Source: Streptomyces finlayi
GTDB lineage: Bacteria > Actinomycetota > Actinomycetes > Streptomycetales > Streptomycetaceae
Reading direction: 5' to 3'
DNA: 64,000 nucleotides
Assembly: GCF_014216315.1 (NCBI RefSeq)
Contig: NZ_CP045702.1
Span: forward strand, 4,898,001-4,962,000
Below, in pieces: positions 24,853 through 33,643 of the stretch. Position 1 is the first letter of the stretch. Each line of letters opens with the position of its first letter. A model generated the notes under the pieces. The model had not been told where the DNA came from, ran no database searches, and was given only the letters and a program-made list of their open reading frames with translations. The translations under genes and the position numbers were made by a program.

Positions 24853-25413
24853 CTACGGCTTGGCGGGGTGAGCGGAGAGCCATTCCGGGGCCAGCACCGA
24901 CCAGATCTCGGTGTCCTGACGTACGCCCCGGTAGAGGTCGTTCTGCCGCTGTACGCCTTCGAGGGTCATCCCGAGCCGCTTGGCCACGTTGATGCTGGGC
25001 GTGTTCTCGGGGGACACCAGCCACTCCACCCGGTGCATTCCGCGTTCCCGGACCGCCCAGTCGATGATCACGCGAAGCGCACGGGTGATCAGGCCGCGCC
25101 CCGTCGCGTCCGGTTCCAGCCAGCAGCCTGCCTCGCAGGTGCCCGCGGCGGCGTCGAAGGCGGGCAGGAGGATGCCGCCGACGAGGAGTCCGTCGAGCCG
25201 GATGCCGTAGATCCGGCCGGTGTCCGCGGCGGTCTTGTCGGCGTGCTTCCGGAGCCAGTTCCGTGCGGAGTCGAGGTCGGGCACGACATCGGGGAGTCCC
25301 ACGTGCTGACCGATGTAGGCCCGGCCGCGGTCCATGTGGGCGAGGAACTCCTCGGCCTGCCAGGGCTCCAGCGGCTGTAGCTCCGCTCCGTCACCCAGGG
25401 GTATCGCGAACAC
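24853..25413 (-). CDS. GNAT-family N-acetyltransferase (RimJ type)
   Basis: 186 residues from GTG 25413 with GAGGAGG nearby. The open frame runs far upstream, but that part is antisense to real genes. Motifs: LEPWQAEEFLAHMDRGRAYIG, the acetyl-CoA region GCWLEPDATGRGLITRALRVI and the family-typical MHRVEWLVSPENTPSINVAKRLG. Substrate unknown. It is transcribed towards the DUF1269 relic. Confidence 0.88.
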   Translation of the reverse strand: MFAIPLGDGAELQPLEPWQAEEFLAHMDRGRAYIGQHVGLPDVVPDLDSARNWLRKHADKTAADTGRIYGIRLDGLLVGGILLPAFDAAAGTCEAGCWLEPDATGRGLITRALRVIIDWAVRERGMHRVEWLVSPENTPSINVAKRLGMTLEGVQRQNDLYRGVRQDTEIWSVLAPEWLSAHPAKP

Positions 25414-25587
25414 GCCCGTCCTCCTCAACTGCCGTGTACGTCCTTCGATCCTCGCACGCGGCCGGTGCCGGTCCCCGTGGCGCACTCCCCGGCGTGGAGT
25501 TGGCGAAACTGGGCGGTTAGCGTGGGCGTCATCGAGGGCGGAGACAATGACGCCGATGGAATCCGATACGCGAGTACGGGGGAATGC

Positions 25588-26013
25588 ATGACGTTCGACG
25601 CAGAGTGGGCGGCACTTCGTGTGGAATCGACACAACGGGTTGATATGCGCCTGAATGGTGTCCCTGCGGAGCCCGGTGGTCCGTCTTCTGCCGACCTTGC
25701 GGTCAATCAGGACCACCTGGGCGCCATCGGGCACGAGGCGTACGAACTGCGGACCAGGGTCTCGAAGGACGGCGATCACGCCAGGCCCTCGACCTTCGAC
25801 GCGGCCATCGCGCTCACCAACGGCAACTTCGAGAGCGGCTCGGGCCTTCTGAAGGTCCACGACCGTTGGAGTACCCACCTGAAGACGCTGCTCGACGCGT
25901 GCTCGCAGATTTCGAATCACCTTAATTACACGAAATCCGCCCATGCGAAGGATGACGTCCAGATCGGCGGCGACCTGATCTCGGTGTCCAAGCTCAACGA
26001 GTATCTGAAGTAA
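25588..26013 (+). CDS. small helical partner of the WXG-type large protein
   Basis: 141 residues from ATG 25588 (GGGGGAA upstream) and mostly helical. After the first helix (MTFDAEWAALRVEST) a polar loop leads to a second helical part ending ISVSKLNEYLK. It is 18 bp upstream of the large WXG protein gene, the usual place of a small ESX partner or chaperone. No family is recognised with confidence; size and layout resemble the first gene of the cluster at 20.3 kb. Confidence 0.6.
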   Translation: MTFDAEWAALRVESTQRVDMRLNGVPAEPGGPSSADLAVNQDHLGAIGHEAYELRTRVSKDGDHARPSTFDAAIALTNGNFESGSGLLKVHDRWSTHLKTLLDACSQISNHLNYTKSAHAKDDVQIGGDLISVSKLNEYLK

Positions 26014-26031
26014 TCCGCGGGGGAACAGGTC

Positions 26032-28386
26032 ATGTTGAAGTACGAGGACATCGTCGACGCACCCGTCGGCAGACTGAAGACGGCCGCGGACGACTGGTCG
26101 GAGATGGTCACCAAGCTGGACCGGCTGGCCGAGGACGCCACCGACGGGATGAAGGCCAAGGCGGACAAGGCCGAGTGGGAAGGCGCCAACGCCGGCGTCA
26201 CCAAGGCGTTCGTCGGCAAGACCGCCAAGGAGTTCAAGGACGCGGCGGCCGAGGCGAAGGGCGTCAAGCTCATCCTGGAGGACGCCCACACGGCCATCAA
26301 GAAGGCCAAGGACGATCTGGTGACCATCCGGGACGTCGACGGCCCGGCGGCGGGCATCCATGTCGACGCCAAGGGCAAGGTGACGACCCGCCATCCGCTG
26401 GAGAAGGACAACACGGCGCGGCACGACCCGGATTACAGCGAACTCCTGGCCAAGCAGCGTGCGTCCCTCGAAGCCTGGCAGAAGAAGATCGACCTGATCG
26501 TCGACAACTGCAACGACACGGATGTCGCATTCAAGAACGCCCTGGAAGCCAACGTCACCGAAGGCAAGGACTTCAGCGCACCGAAGTACCAGAACCTCGA
26601 CCAGGAGGAAGCGGCCCGCGCGGCGCAGTTCGCCGCCAAGGGGCCTGCCCTCACGCACGCCGAACTCCAGGCGCTGAACGAGCTGCTGCGCGACAACTCC
26701 AAGTCCCAGGAGTTCTCGAAGAACTTCTATGAGAAGCTCGGGCCGGAGAAGGCCCTCACGTTCTTCGGCCAGATGGGAAGGGACACGCTCGATGAGAATG
26801 ACTACGGCAAGGTCGACAAGGAACGCCTGAAGGACGTCCAGGAGCTGCAGCGCAATCTCGGTCTCAACCTGGCCACCGCCTCGCACGACAAGACGTTCAC
26901 GGCCGAGTGGGGTCCAGAACTCCGAAAGCTCGGCACCGAGCAGATGCCGCTCACCCAGGGCGATTTCCGCACCAGTGCGTACGGTTATCAGCTGCTCGGT
27001 GGAATCATGCGCTACGGGAACTACGACGCGAAGTTCCTCAACCCGATTGCCGAGCATGTGGCGCAGCTGCACCAGAAGGATCCCTATCTCTTCGCCAACA
27101 CCAAGCAGATCAACGGTCCGGTGGACAACCCGTTCAACCCGTCGGGGAAGGGCGGCGCCGGCTACGACCCGGCCACGGCCATGCTGGAAGCGCTCGGGAA
27201 CAGTCCGGATGCCGCGAAGCGCTTCTTCACCGACGACCCGACCGCGTACAACGAGGATGGGACGGTGAACAAGGGGGCTTCGGCGGACCTCGGCAAGGAC
27301 AAGGACGGCGAGGAGATCAAGAACTATCTCGACTTCTTCGGAAACGAGAAGTGGGAGACGTTCGGCGACAGCAACTCCACCGACCCGGACAAGCTGAAGC
27401 CGACGCTTCAGTACATGCCGGATGCACTGGGACGAGCCCTGGAGTCGGCGACCCTCGGCTACCCGGCCGGCCACCCGGACGCGGGCGTGGTCAGAGACGC
27501 GGACAACGCCAAGGTCATGCAAGACGTCATGGAGAAGTACGGCGCGGACGCGGGGCTTGTGAAGCACCAGGAGGGTCTGGCGGGCAGCCTCGGCGTCATG
27601 GGCGCTGGATACATCGATGACATCAACTGGGCGCTGGAGATGAACGACCAGAACAGTGTTTTCGCGCCGGGCAAGAACCCGGACGGACATCTCGACTTCT
27701 CTGACTCTCCGGACAGACACGGTCGGGACGTCGCGCGGCAGTTTCTGAGCGTCATGGGGCAGCATCCTGATGCGTACGCCACTCTCTCCGCAGCGGAGCA
27801 GGTCTACACCCGGAGCGTGCTTGAAGCCCAGGTGGGAGCCGATGGGATCGACACGGGCTCGGCCCGGTCGGCAGTGTTCGTGGGTGCCGAGGTGCAGGGC
27901 ATGCTCGACCAGTCCCGGGCCGACCAGGTCCAGGCAGATCACATGAAGACGCACGAGGACTACGAAAAGGCCGTGGCCAAGCGGGCGGGCTGGGTGGAGT
28001 TCGGTGCGGTTGCCGGAGTCGCGGCGGGTGTTGCCTTCTTGCCGGCGACGGCTGCTGTGGGTACGGCCGCGGTGCTCATTCCGTTGGTCACCGACACGGC
28101 TAGTGGAGCTGCGGAGCAGGTCATCGGGCAGGTCGTCGGAGATATCTCGGACAACTCGGTGGAGAAGAGCAAGGAAAAGGCCGAAGACCTCACCGAGCAG
28201 GAATGGAACAGGATCTATCGTTCCGGCGAAGCGATGGCTGAGGCCCCGATGCGCGAGTTCCTGGCGGGTCATGCGAGCGCCGTCGACACGGGGTTCCGAC
28301 AGGACATGAAGGAATCGATGACGACGGGTTACGGGAAAGGAAACGACCGCGAGAACCAACAGGGCACGGCACCGAATACCGACTGA
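26032..28386 (+). CDS. large WXG-motif protein, candidate type VII substrate/effector
   Basis: 784 residues. A helical N-terminal domain has W-E-G at 49-51 (EWEGANAGV), as in LXG/WXG substrates. A long helical middle region follows, then a hydrophobic Ala/Val-rich hairpin near 660-695 (FGAVAGVAAGVAFLPATAAVG) and a polar tail with GNDRENQQG. Similar large proteins recur in Streptomyces beside small partners and lipoproteins. The hydrophobic hairpin could insert in membranes. No catalytic toxin motif is recognised, so effector is an inference. Confidence 0.65.
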   Translation: MLKYEDIVDAPVGRLKTAADDWSEMVTKLDRLAEDATDGMKAKADKAEWEGANAGVTKAFVGKTAKEFKDAAAEAKGVKLILEDAHTAIKKAKDDLVTIRDVDGPAAGIHVDAKGKVTTRHPLEKDNTARHDPDYSELLAKQRASLEAWQKKIDLIVDNCNDTDVAFKNALEANVTEGKDFSAPKYQNLDQEEAARAAQFAAKGPALTHAELQALNELLRDNSKSQEFSKNFYEKLGPEKALTFFGQMGRDTLDENDYGKVDKERLKDVQELQRNLGLNLATASHDKTFTAEWGPELRKLGTEQMPLTQGDFRTSAYGYQLLGGIMRYGNYDAKFLNPIAEHVAQLHQKDPYLFANTKQINGPVDNPFNPSGKGGAGYDPATAMLEALGNSPDAAKRFFTDDPTAYNEDGTVNKGASADLGKDKDGEEIKNYLDFFGNEKWETFGDSNSTDPDKLKPTLQYMPDALGRALESATLGYPAGHPDAGVVRDADNAKVMQDVMEKYGADAGLVKHQEGLAGSLGVMGAGYIDDINWALEMNDQNSVFAPGKNPDGHLDFSDSPDRHGRDVARQFLSVMGQHPDAYATLSAAEQVYTRSVLEAQVGADGIDTGSARSAVFVGAEVQGMLDQSRADQVQADHMKTHEDYEKAVAKRAGWVEFGAVAGVAAGVAFLPATAAVGTAAVLIPLVTDTASGAAEQVIGQVVGDISDNSVEKSKEKAEDLTEQEWNRIYRSGEAMAEAPMREFLAGHASAVDTGFRQDMKESMTTGYGKGNDRENQQGTAPNTD

Positions 28387-28410
28387 CGCAAGAGGAGCGG
28401 GTACGGGCGG

Positions 28411-29088
28411 ATGAGGATCATGGGATGGGTGCGGGCACGGCGTCTGTTTGCCGTTGCCGGGCTGGTGCTGGTCTTGGGCGCCGGGGGTGTGGCGTGTGGT
28501 TCGGACGAGAAGGTGGAGGAGGCCCGGTTCGTCGGTGCCGGTGAGCTCTGTAATGGGCTGTTCGCCGGTCCGCTGGCGAAGAAGGTCGAGTCCGTAACGG
28601 GGGACACGGTGTTCTACAACCAGGGGACCAAGGGGCTGGACAATGTCGTCGACGCGCTGAAGCGCGGCTATGCGTCGGGGCGTAGCTGGGCAACCGGGGC
28701 CGAACTCTGCAGACTGGAACCGAGGGGTGGCGGGTCGCGAGAAAGAGGCGGGCTCAAGTTCTCCATGTACGCCCCACAGGACGTGGGTGACCTTCGTATG
28801 CCAGCCGGATCGGAGCTCTACACCATGGGCTTGCAGGCCGAAGTCGGGAAAGGAGGCGCATCGCTCTATGTCGAGTGTGTCAGCCCTCAGTTGAAGGGGT
28901 CGGAAGAGACCCCGTTGCGGATTCTGGGTGGTTTCGGGCGCGGGAAGAGCGACACACCGGACACGCGCGAGTTCCGCGATACCAACTTGGAGATCCTCCA
29001 TGCTGCTTCGCTCGTCGTGGTGAACAAGCTCGAATGTGAGAACAACGCCGGTCTGACTGAGAAGCCCGTGCTGGAACCCCGCACGTGA
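28411..29088 (+). CDS. lipoprotein paired with the large WXG protein
   Basis: 225 residues; signal peptide with lipobox GVAC, Cys29 as the lipid site. The mature part has an early LCNGL segment and a later YVECVSP, a layout shared with the lipoproteins at 31060 and, more weakly, 29390. It begins 24 bp after the large gene. A surface lipoprotein next to a candidate secreted effector could be an immunity or receptor protein; that is inference from position only. Confidence 0.75.
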   Translation: MRIMGWVRARRLFAVAGLVLVLGAGGVACGSDEKVEEARFVGAGELCNGLFAGPLAKKVESVTGDTVFYNQGTKGLDNVVDALKRGYASGRSWATGAELCRLEPRGGGSRERGGLKFSMYAPQDVGDLRMPAGSELYTMGLQAEVGKGGASLYVECVSPQLKGSEETPLRILGGFGRGKSDTPDTREFRDTNLEILHAASLVVVNKLECENNAGLTEKPVLEPRT

Positions 29089-29098
29089 GGTGAGGGAT

Positions 29099-29137
29099 GA
29101 AGGGCCCCTCGAATTCGCCGGGATCCGAGGGCCCTTC
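29099..29137 (+). terminator. terminator of the lipoprotein gene
   Basis: GAAGGGCCCCTCG pairs with CGAGGGCCCTTC with one bulged base, 10 bp after the stop. Confidence 0.7.
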
Positions 29138-29159
29138 GCGTAAGTACGGGCATGAGCGC

Positions 29160-29340
29160 CCTGGAGATCGTGACTGGATTCGAACCGGTGTCACTCGAGT
29201 TGCAGTCGAGCCTCTGAACCTCTCGGGCACACGGTCATGTGTGTTGTTTTCTTCCTTGCCCTGTCGACGTTATGGAGGCCGTACGCGGCGTCCAAGGGGC
29301 CCGGTCGGCCCGCAATCCGACTGCCACACACTGTTCATGA
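29160..29340 (-). repeat. tRNA-bearing repeat, copy 1 (~180 bp)
   Basis: The tRNA-like sequence and ~100 bp upstream of it (on the minus strand) match 31852-32032 with scattered substitutions and small indels, including shared blocks such as GGCACACGGTCATGTGTGTT. The flanks outside differ. This marks the end of a duplicated module. Confidence 0.8.
29162..29236 (-). pseudogene. degenerate tRNA-Cys(GCA)-like gene
   Basis: Same 75-nt layout as the intact copy at 31854-31928: anticodon stem CTCGA/TCGAG, loop CTGCAAC with anticodon GCA, T-loop TTCGAAT, U73 and encoded CCA. It has one C-A mismatch in each of the acceptor, D and T stems, where the other copy pairs C-G. Three broken stems argue for a decaying duplicate, although base modification or tolerance cannot be excluded. 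Confidence 0.7.
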
Positions 29341-29389
29341 GGTATTGCGGGAACGGAAAAACTGCGGCCAGTGATCTGGATAAGGTCAA

Positions 29390-30043
29390 ATGATGATGCT
29401 GTGCAAATCGAATCGGATGACCGTCATCGCCGTTCTGGTCATCGGCGGTCTTCTTTCGGGATGTTCCGGGGGCGAGGAACGCGCAGAATCCCCGGAACTG
29501 GGGCGGTGCAAGTCGTTGCTCGGCGCCGGGAACGTGGACGCGGCTGTCAAGACGACGGGCGGAAGCGATGTCGAGGTGAGCGGAACACCTCAGGCGGATG
29601 TGCTGGTGAACGGTCTCGTACGGGAGGCGAAGCGGTGGCAGAAGTCGGATCTGCTGCACAACTCCTACACGGGTTGCCGCATGGATGCGTTCGAGGGAGG
29701 CCAAATCATCGGCACCGTAGATGCATCGGTGAAGTGGTCCGTTCTCTCACTCGGGTTGCTGGACAGCCCGAAGAACAGTCGGACGTGGCGTCAGGTGAAC
29801 GAATCGGTGTATGTGGCACCGGAACCTGGTCCGGCCCGAATGCAGTTGCTCGCGGCATGCGCGGTACCCGGAGCAACTGCGTCGCAGTCGTCCGATCTGC
29901 CGCTCCAGTTCGAGGTGTCGGGTGCGAGCCTCGGAGCGGAACTCCGGTGGGAGTTGCTGAGGGCGTTCGCTCAGTCGGTGACGGAGGAGATGGGGTGCGC
30001 GACGCCTCCCGTTATTCCCTCCGCACTGCCTGCGGCCACGTAA
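29390..30043 (+). CDS. lipoprotein of the duplicated effector locus
   Basis: 217 residues from ATG 29390 (AAGG at the proper distance); a later ATG at 29417 is possible. Lipobox LLSGC gives Cys25. The mature region is ~190 residues with paired cysteines (GRCKSLLGAG, GCRMDAF, AACAVPG). It is weakly similar in layout to the lipoproteins at 28411 and 31060. GC bias is lower than the core genes. Function unknown. Confidence 0.7.
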   Translation: MMMLCKSNRMTVIAVLVIGGLLSGCSGGEERAESPELGRCKSLLGAGNVDAAVKTTGGSDVEVSGTPQADVLVNGLVREAKRWQKSDLLHNSYTGCRMDAFEGGQIIGTVDASVKWSVLSLGLLDSPKNSRTWRQVNESVYVAPEPGPARMQLLAACAVPGATASQSSDLPLQFEVSGASLGAELRWELLRAFAQSVTEEMGCATPPVIPSALPAAT

Positions 30044-30049
30044 CGTGGG

Positions 30050-30484
30050 ATGTCTGACACCGGAGAGGCGCCTCCTGAGACGACGAATGAGGCAGACGCG
30101 CGAATGCCCCCACAGAGCTCTGCGGGGGAAGGGCGGTGTCAGCCGACGCAGGCAAGGCGCTGAAGGTGATCACCGGCTCCTCGCGGTTCGAAGCGACTGG
30201 CGAGCTGTCCACGGTCGCCCACGCGGCGAAGGAGCTGAGTGACCGGTATACGTCCTTCACCACCGGTGATGGAGACATCTGCCGCGGCTACACCCCCGTC
30301 TGCACGTCCGGCGACGAGCTCAGGATCACCTGGCAGGTGCCCGGCAGCGCACCGGTGGACGACCCGGCCCCGAAGTTCACCGTGCTGGAGATGGGGGGCG
30401 GGCCCTTACCGCGACGGGCGGCGCGTTCCTCCGGTTCACCAGCCGAAGCGGAAAACTGCCCGGCTCCGGGCCGGCCCACATCGA
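30050..30484 (+). pseudogene. broken lipoprotein gene (signal peptide lost, frameshifted)
   Basis: Pieces in different frames match the lipoprotein at 31060. First comes a linker-like piece (MSDTGEAPPETT), then LCGGRAV and KALKVITGSSRFEA in a second frame up to KFTVLEMG, then LPGSGPAHIDM in a third. The N-terminal signal sequence is missing, and the 3' end is cut off by transposase sequence. At least two frameshifts make a functional product unlikely. Confidence 0.8.
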
Positions 30485-30946
30485 CATGTCGATGGCACCC
30501 TCGCGGAGTGGGATCGGGCCGGCGACGGACGGGCCGACTGCTCCCACAAGCACCGCCGGCACGGCGTGAACGTGCGGGTCGTGACCGATCCGACGGGCCA
30601 CACGCTGTGGATCTCGCCCTCGCTGCCCAGCCGTACCCACGACCTCACAGCGGCCCGCGGGCACCGGATCATCCGGCTCTGCGAACGCCAGGGCGTCCCC
30701 GTCCTGGCCGACCGGGCCTACCAGGGAGCCGGACCGTGGGTGACCACCGGACGCAAACGGCCTCCAGGCGGTGAACTGTCCCCGACCCAGCGCACGGTCA
30801 GCCGAGCACTGGCCCAGGCCCGGGCACCCGTTGAACGAGGGATGGCACGACTGCAATCCTGGCGCATCTTCCGCCGGTCCCGCGTGAGCCCAAACCGCAT
30901 GACGTCAATCGCCGCAGCCGTCCTCACCCTGGAGAGACAACGCTGA
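30485..30946 (+). mobile_element. truncated IS5-like DDE transposase
   Basis: About 153 residues of a DDE_Tnp_4-type transposase. The three acidic motifs are visible: VDGT, VLADRAYQGAG and APVERGMARLQSW. KHRRHGVNVRVVTDPTG also fits the family. The N-terminal helix-turn-helix region is absent and no terminal inverted repeat is evident at the left edge, so the element is dead. It separates a broken lipoprotein gene from the orphan tail of a large WXG protein gene. Confidence 0.85.
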
Positions 30947-30948
30947 AA

Positions 30949-31032
30949 ACGGTCAAGGAATCCATGAGGATCGGATACGCGACGGGCAACGACCGTGAGA
31001 ACCAGCAGGGCAGTGACCCGGAAGCCGGCTGA
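30949..31032 (+). pseudogene. 3' fragment of a second large WXG-type protein gene
   Basis: 27 codons ending in TGA read TVKESMRIGYATGNDRENQQ and then GSDPEAG. They align with the last residues of the 784-residue protein ending at 28386 (KESMTTGYGKGNDRENQQG). The same intergenic distance to a lipoprotein gene follows. The rest of the gene has been lost at the IS boundary. Confidence 0.85.
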
Positions 31033-31059
31033 CGCGGTGAGCGGCAACGAGACAGAGAG

Positions 31060-31761
31060 ATGCTGATGTTGATCAAAGGTAGGCGTATCCCCGGCGGCCT
31101 CTCCGGTGTGGTCGTGGCTGCTTCTCTGCTCGTCGGCGCCGTCGGCTGCGGCGGAGGCGACGAGGGCGCGAAGGCGGCCGACGAGAAGCCCGTCGCCGCG
31201 GAGAAGCTGTGCGGTGGTGCCGTTTCCACCGAGGCGAGGAAGGCGCTGGAAGTCATCACAGGGTCGACCCGGTTCGAGAAGACGGACGAGACGTCCACCG
31301 TCGCCCATGCGGCGGAGGAGATGATCGGCGTCTTCTCGCCGCTCAGCAACGGCTCTTCCGGCGGGAACGGTGACGTATGCCGGATCTACACCCCGGCCGG
31401 AACGACAGGTGACGAACTCCGCGTCACCTGGCACCTGTCCCTCAGGGACCCGGGGAACGAGAAGCCCGCTCCGAAGTTCACGCCGCTGGACATGGGGGAG
31501 GGGGCGGGTGCCGCTCCGGACGAGGCGTTCGTCGGCCTCGCCTGCCGCGGCGAGAAGCTCCCCGGGTCGGCGCAGAATCCCGGCCATATCCGGATCGGTG
31601 TCCAGCGCATGGGAATGCCGAAGGAGGCCGAGGGCGACATCGAGGCGTTGACGCGTGCCTACGCGACCGTTACGCACTCGGTGTCGCTCGCCGTGGCGAA
31701 GCAGCTGGGCTGCGAAGGGGAGGCAGGGCTGGGCCCCAGGGCCTCATTCGAACCGGCGTAG
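31060..31761 (+). CDS. lipoprotein, paralogue of the truncated copy upstream
   Basis: 233 residues from ATG 31060. Lipobox VGAVGC gives Cys30; an acidic linker is followed by LCGGAVSTEARKALEVITGS and later FVGLACRGEKLPGS. The broken gene at 30050 matches it along most of its length. It follows the orphan large-protein tail just as the 28411 lipoprotein follows the intact large protein. Unknown function; immunity-like role is speculative. Confidence 0.75.
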   Translation: MLMLIKGRRIPGGLSGVVVAASLLVGAVGCGGGDEGAKAADEKPVAAEKLCGGAVSTEARKALEVITGSTRFEKTDETSTVAHAAEEMIGVFSPLSNGSSGGNGDVCRIYTPAGTTGDELRVTWHLSLRDPGNEKPAPKFTPLDMGEGAGAAPDEAFVGLACRGEKLPGSAQNPGHIRIGVQRMGMPKEAEGDIEALTRAYATVTHSVSLAVAKQLGCEGEAGLGPRASFEPA

Positions 31762-31781
31762 CACCGGGGCGGGGAACGGAA

Positions 31782-31837
31782 AAGAGGCTCGGGACGCGGT
31801 TGAGGGCAGTGTGCCCTCGCGGCGTCCCGAGCCTCTT
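31782..31837 (+). terminator. long double-hairpin terminator
   Basis: A perfect 16-bp stem AAGAGGCTCGGGACGC/GCGTCCCGAGCCTCTT encloses an inner GAGGGCA-gtg-TGCCCTC hairpin. It lies between the lipoprotein gene and the opposing tRNA gene. Confidence 0.85.
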
Positions 31838-31851
31838 CTCAGCCCGTGCGG

Positions 31852-32032
31852 TGTGGAGACCATGACCGGATTCGAACCGGTGTAACTCGAGTTGCAGTCG
31901 AGCCCCTGAGCCTCTCGGGCACACGGTCATGTGTGTTTTCCTGCTTGCTCTGACGACGTTAGGGCGGCGGTGTGGGCCGTTCAAGGGGTCCGGCCGGTCC
32001 GCAATACGACTGCCATGCCCCGTTCATGGAGG
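31852..32032 (-). repeat. tRNA-bearing repeat, copy 2 (~180 bp)
   Basis: Direct-repeat partner of 29160-29340: intact tRNA-Cys plus its upstream region, about 2.7 kb away in the same orientation. The shared upstream DNA probably includes the tRNA promoter. Confidence 0.8.
31854..31928 (-). tRNA. tRNA-Cys (GCA)
   Basis: On the minus strand: acceptor GACCGTG/CATGGTC (one G-U pair), D arm CCC/GGG with a 10-base loop containing GG, anticodon stem CTCGA/TCGAG with loop CTGCAAC (anticodon GCA), 4-base variable loop, T arm ACCGG-TTCGAAT-CCGGT, U73 discriminator as in Cys tRNAs, and encoded CCA. All stems pair. The D-stem of 3 bp and the location in an accessory region are unusual, so it may be an extra, mobile copy besides the housekeeping gene. 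Confidence 0.82.
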
Positions 32033-32116
32033 ACGCCAGGACCTACGACCAACGGACGAGACCGGACCCATATATAGACAGGGTTCAAACGCATCCATGC
32101 CCCTTACCCTTGGCTC

Positions 32117-33643
32117 ATGACCGCCCTCGAACCGCGCGACGCCGATGCCTCGCCCTCCATCGAAGCCCTTCTCGGAACCCCCATCGGAATCACCGTCGCA
32201 GGCGAGAGCGAAAAGCAGCAGGAGCAGCAGCAGCAGGAGCAGGAAGCGAAGAGCGAGGGCGTCCTCGGGCGCACCCACCGCGCGCTCAGCATCGGCATCG
32301 TCTCCGTCGTGCTCCTCATCGCCTTCGAAGCCACCGCCGTCGGGACCGCGATGCCGGTCGCGGCGCGTGAGCTGCACGGCATCCCGCTGTACGCGTTCGC
32401 GTTCTCCGCGTACTTCACCACCAGCCTCTTCGCCATGGTGCTCTCGGGGCAGTGGGCCGACCGGCGCGGGCCGCTGGGGCCGCTCGCCGCCGGGATCAGT
32501 TCCTTCGCGGCCGGGCTGCTGCTCTCCGGGACCGCGAACAGCATGTGGATGTTCATCGCCGGACGGGCCGTCCAGGGGCTCGGCGGCGGGCTGGTCATCG
32601 TGGCGCTGTACGTGGTGATCGGCCGCGCGTACCCGGAGCGGATCAGGCCGGCGATCATGGCCGCCTTCGCCGCGAGCTGGGTGATCCCCTCCGTCGTCGG
32701 CCCGCTCGCCTCCGGCACCGTGACCGAGCACCTCGGCTGGCGGTGGGTCTTCGTCGGCATCCCCGTGCTGATCGTCTTCCCGCTGGCCCTCGCCCTGCCC
32801 GCGATCCGGCGGATGGCGGCGGGACCCGCCGACGGTTCGACGGGCGCGGAACCCTTCGACCGGCGGCGCATCCGGCTCGCGCTCGGGATCTCGGTGGGCG
32901 CGGGACTGCTCCAGTACGCGGGCCAGGAGCTGAACTGGTACGCCCTGCTCCCCGCCGCTGCCGGGGTCGTGCTGCTGGTGCCCGCCGTGCGTGGGCTGCT
33001 GCCTCCCGGCACCGTACGCGCGGCGCGCGGGCTGCCCGCGGTGGTGCTCCTGCGCGGGGTCGCAGCCGGTTCGTTCATCGCCGCCGAGTCCTTCGTGCCG
33101 CTGATGCTCGTGACGCAGCGTGGGCTGAGCCCGACGATGGCCGGTCTGTCCCTGGCCGTCGGCGGTGCGACGTGGGCGTTCGGCTCGTACGTGCAGTCGC
33201 GCCCTCGCCTGGAGGCGCACCGGGAGCCGCTCATGGTGGGTGGCATGGTGCTCGTCGCGCTGTCGATCGCGGCGGCGCCCACCGTGCTGATCGACGGTGT
33301 GCCGGTCTGGATCGTGGCCGTGGCCTGGGCCTTCGGGTGCTTCGGCATGGGCATGGTGATCGCGTCGACCAGCGTGCTGCTGCTGAAGCTGTCGGCACCG
33401 AAGGAGGCTGGGGCCAACTCGGCCGCCCTCCAGATCTCCGACGGTCTGTCCAACGTGCTGCTGCTCGCGGGCGGCGGGGCCGCGTTCGCGGCGCTGGGAG
33501 GCGGAGCGCTGGGGGCGGCTGCGCACGGGGCGGGGACCGGGGGCCTGGGCTCGCACCCGGGCGCGTTCGTGGCGGTGTTCCTGCCGATGGCGGGGGTGGC
33601 GCTGGCGGGGGCGTGGGTGGCGGCGCGGATACGGACCGGATAG
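32117..33643 (+). CDS. MFS transporter
   Basis: 508 residues with a Gln/Glu-rich cytoplasmic N-terminus (~50 residues), then about 12-14 membrane spans. The MFS loop motif GQWADRRGPLGPLAAG lies near residue 111, and the DHA2-like ARELHGIPLYAFAFSAYF near 80. Probably a drug or metabolite exporter; substrate unknown. It follows the tRNA-bearing repeat; the toxin-antitoxin operator starts immediately after its stop. Confidence 0.88.
   Translation: MTALEPRDADASPSIEALLGTPIGITVAGESEKQQEQQQQEQEAKSEGVLGRTHRALSIGIVSVVLLIAFEATAVGTAMPVAARELHGIPLYAFAFSAYFTTSLFAMVLSGQWADRRGPLGPLAAGISSFAAGLLLSGTANSMWMFIAGRAVQGLGGGLVIVALYVVIGRAYPERIRPAIMAAFAASWVIPSVVGPLASGTVTEHLGWRWVFVGIPVLIVFPLALALPAIRRMAAGPADGSTGAEPFDRRRIRLALGISVGAGLLQYAGQELNWYALLPAAAGVVLLVPAVRGLLPPGTVRAARGLPAVVLLRGVAAGSFIAAESFVPLMLVTQRGLSPTMAGLSLAVGGATWAFGSYVQSRPRLEAHREPLMVGGMVLVALSIAAAPTVLIDGVPVWIVAVAWAFGCFGMGMVIASTSVLLLKLSAPKEAGANSAALQISDGLSNVLLLAGGGAAFAALGGGALGAAAHGAGTGGLGSHPGAFVAVFLPMAGVALAGAWVAARIRTG

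Noticed and set aside
24853..29001. 1382-codon open frame on the minus strand across the large WXG gene
   Set aside because: Only its last 186 codons look like a real acetyltransferase; the rest is antisense to well-supported plus-strand genes and arises from high GC content.
29140..32040. Classical phage or ICE attachment sites at the tRNA-like repeats
   Set aside because: No integrase, excisionase or replication gene lies between the repeats; a plain module duplication explains the DNA more simply.
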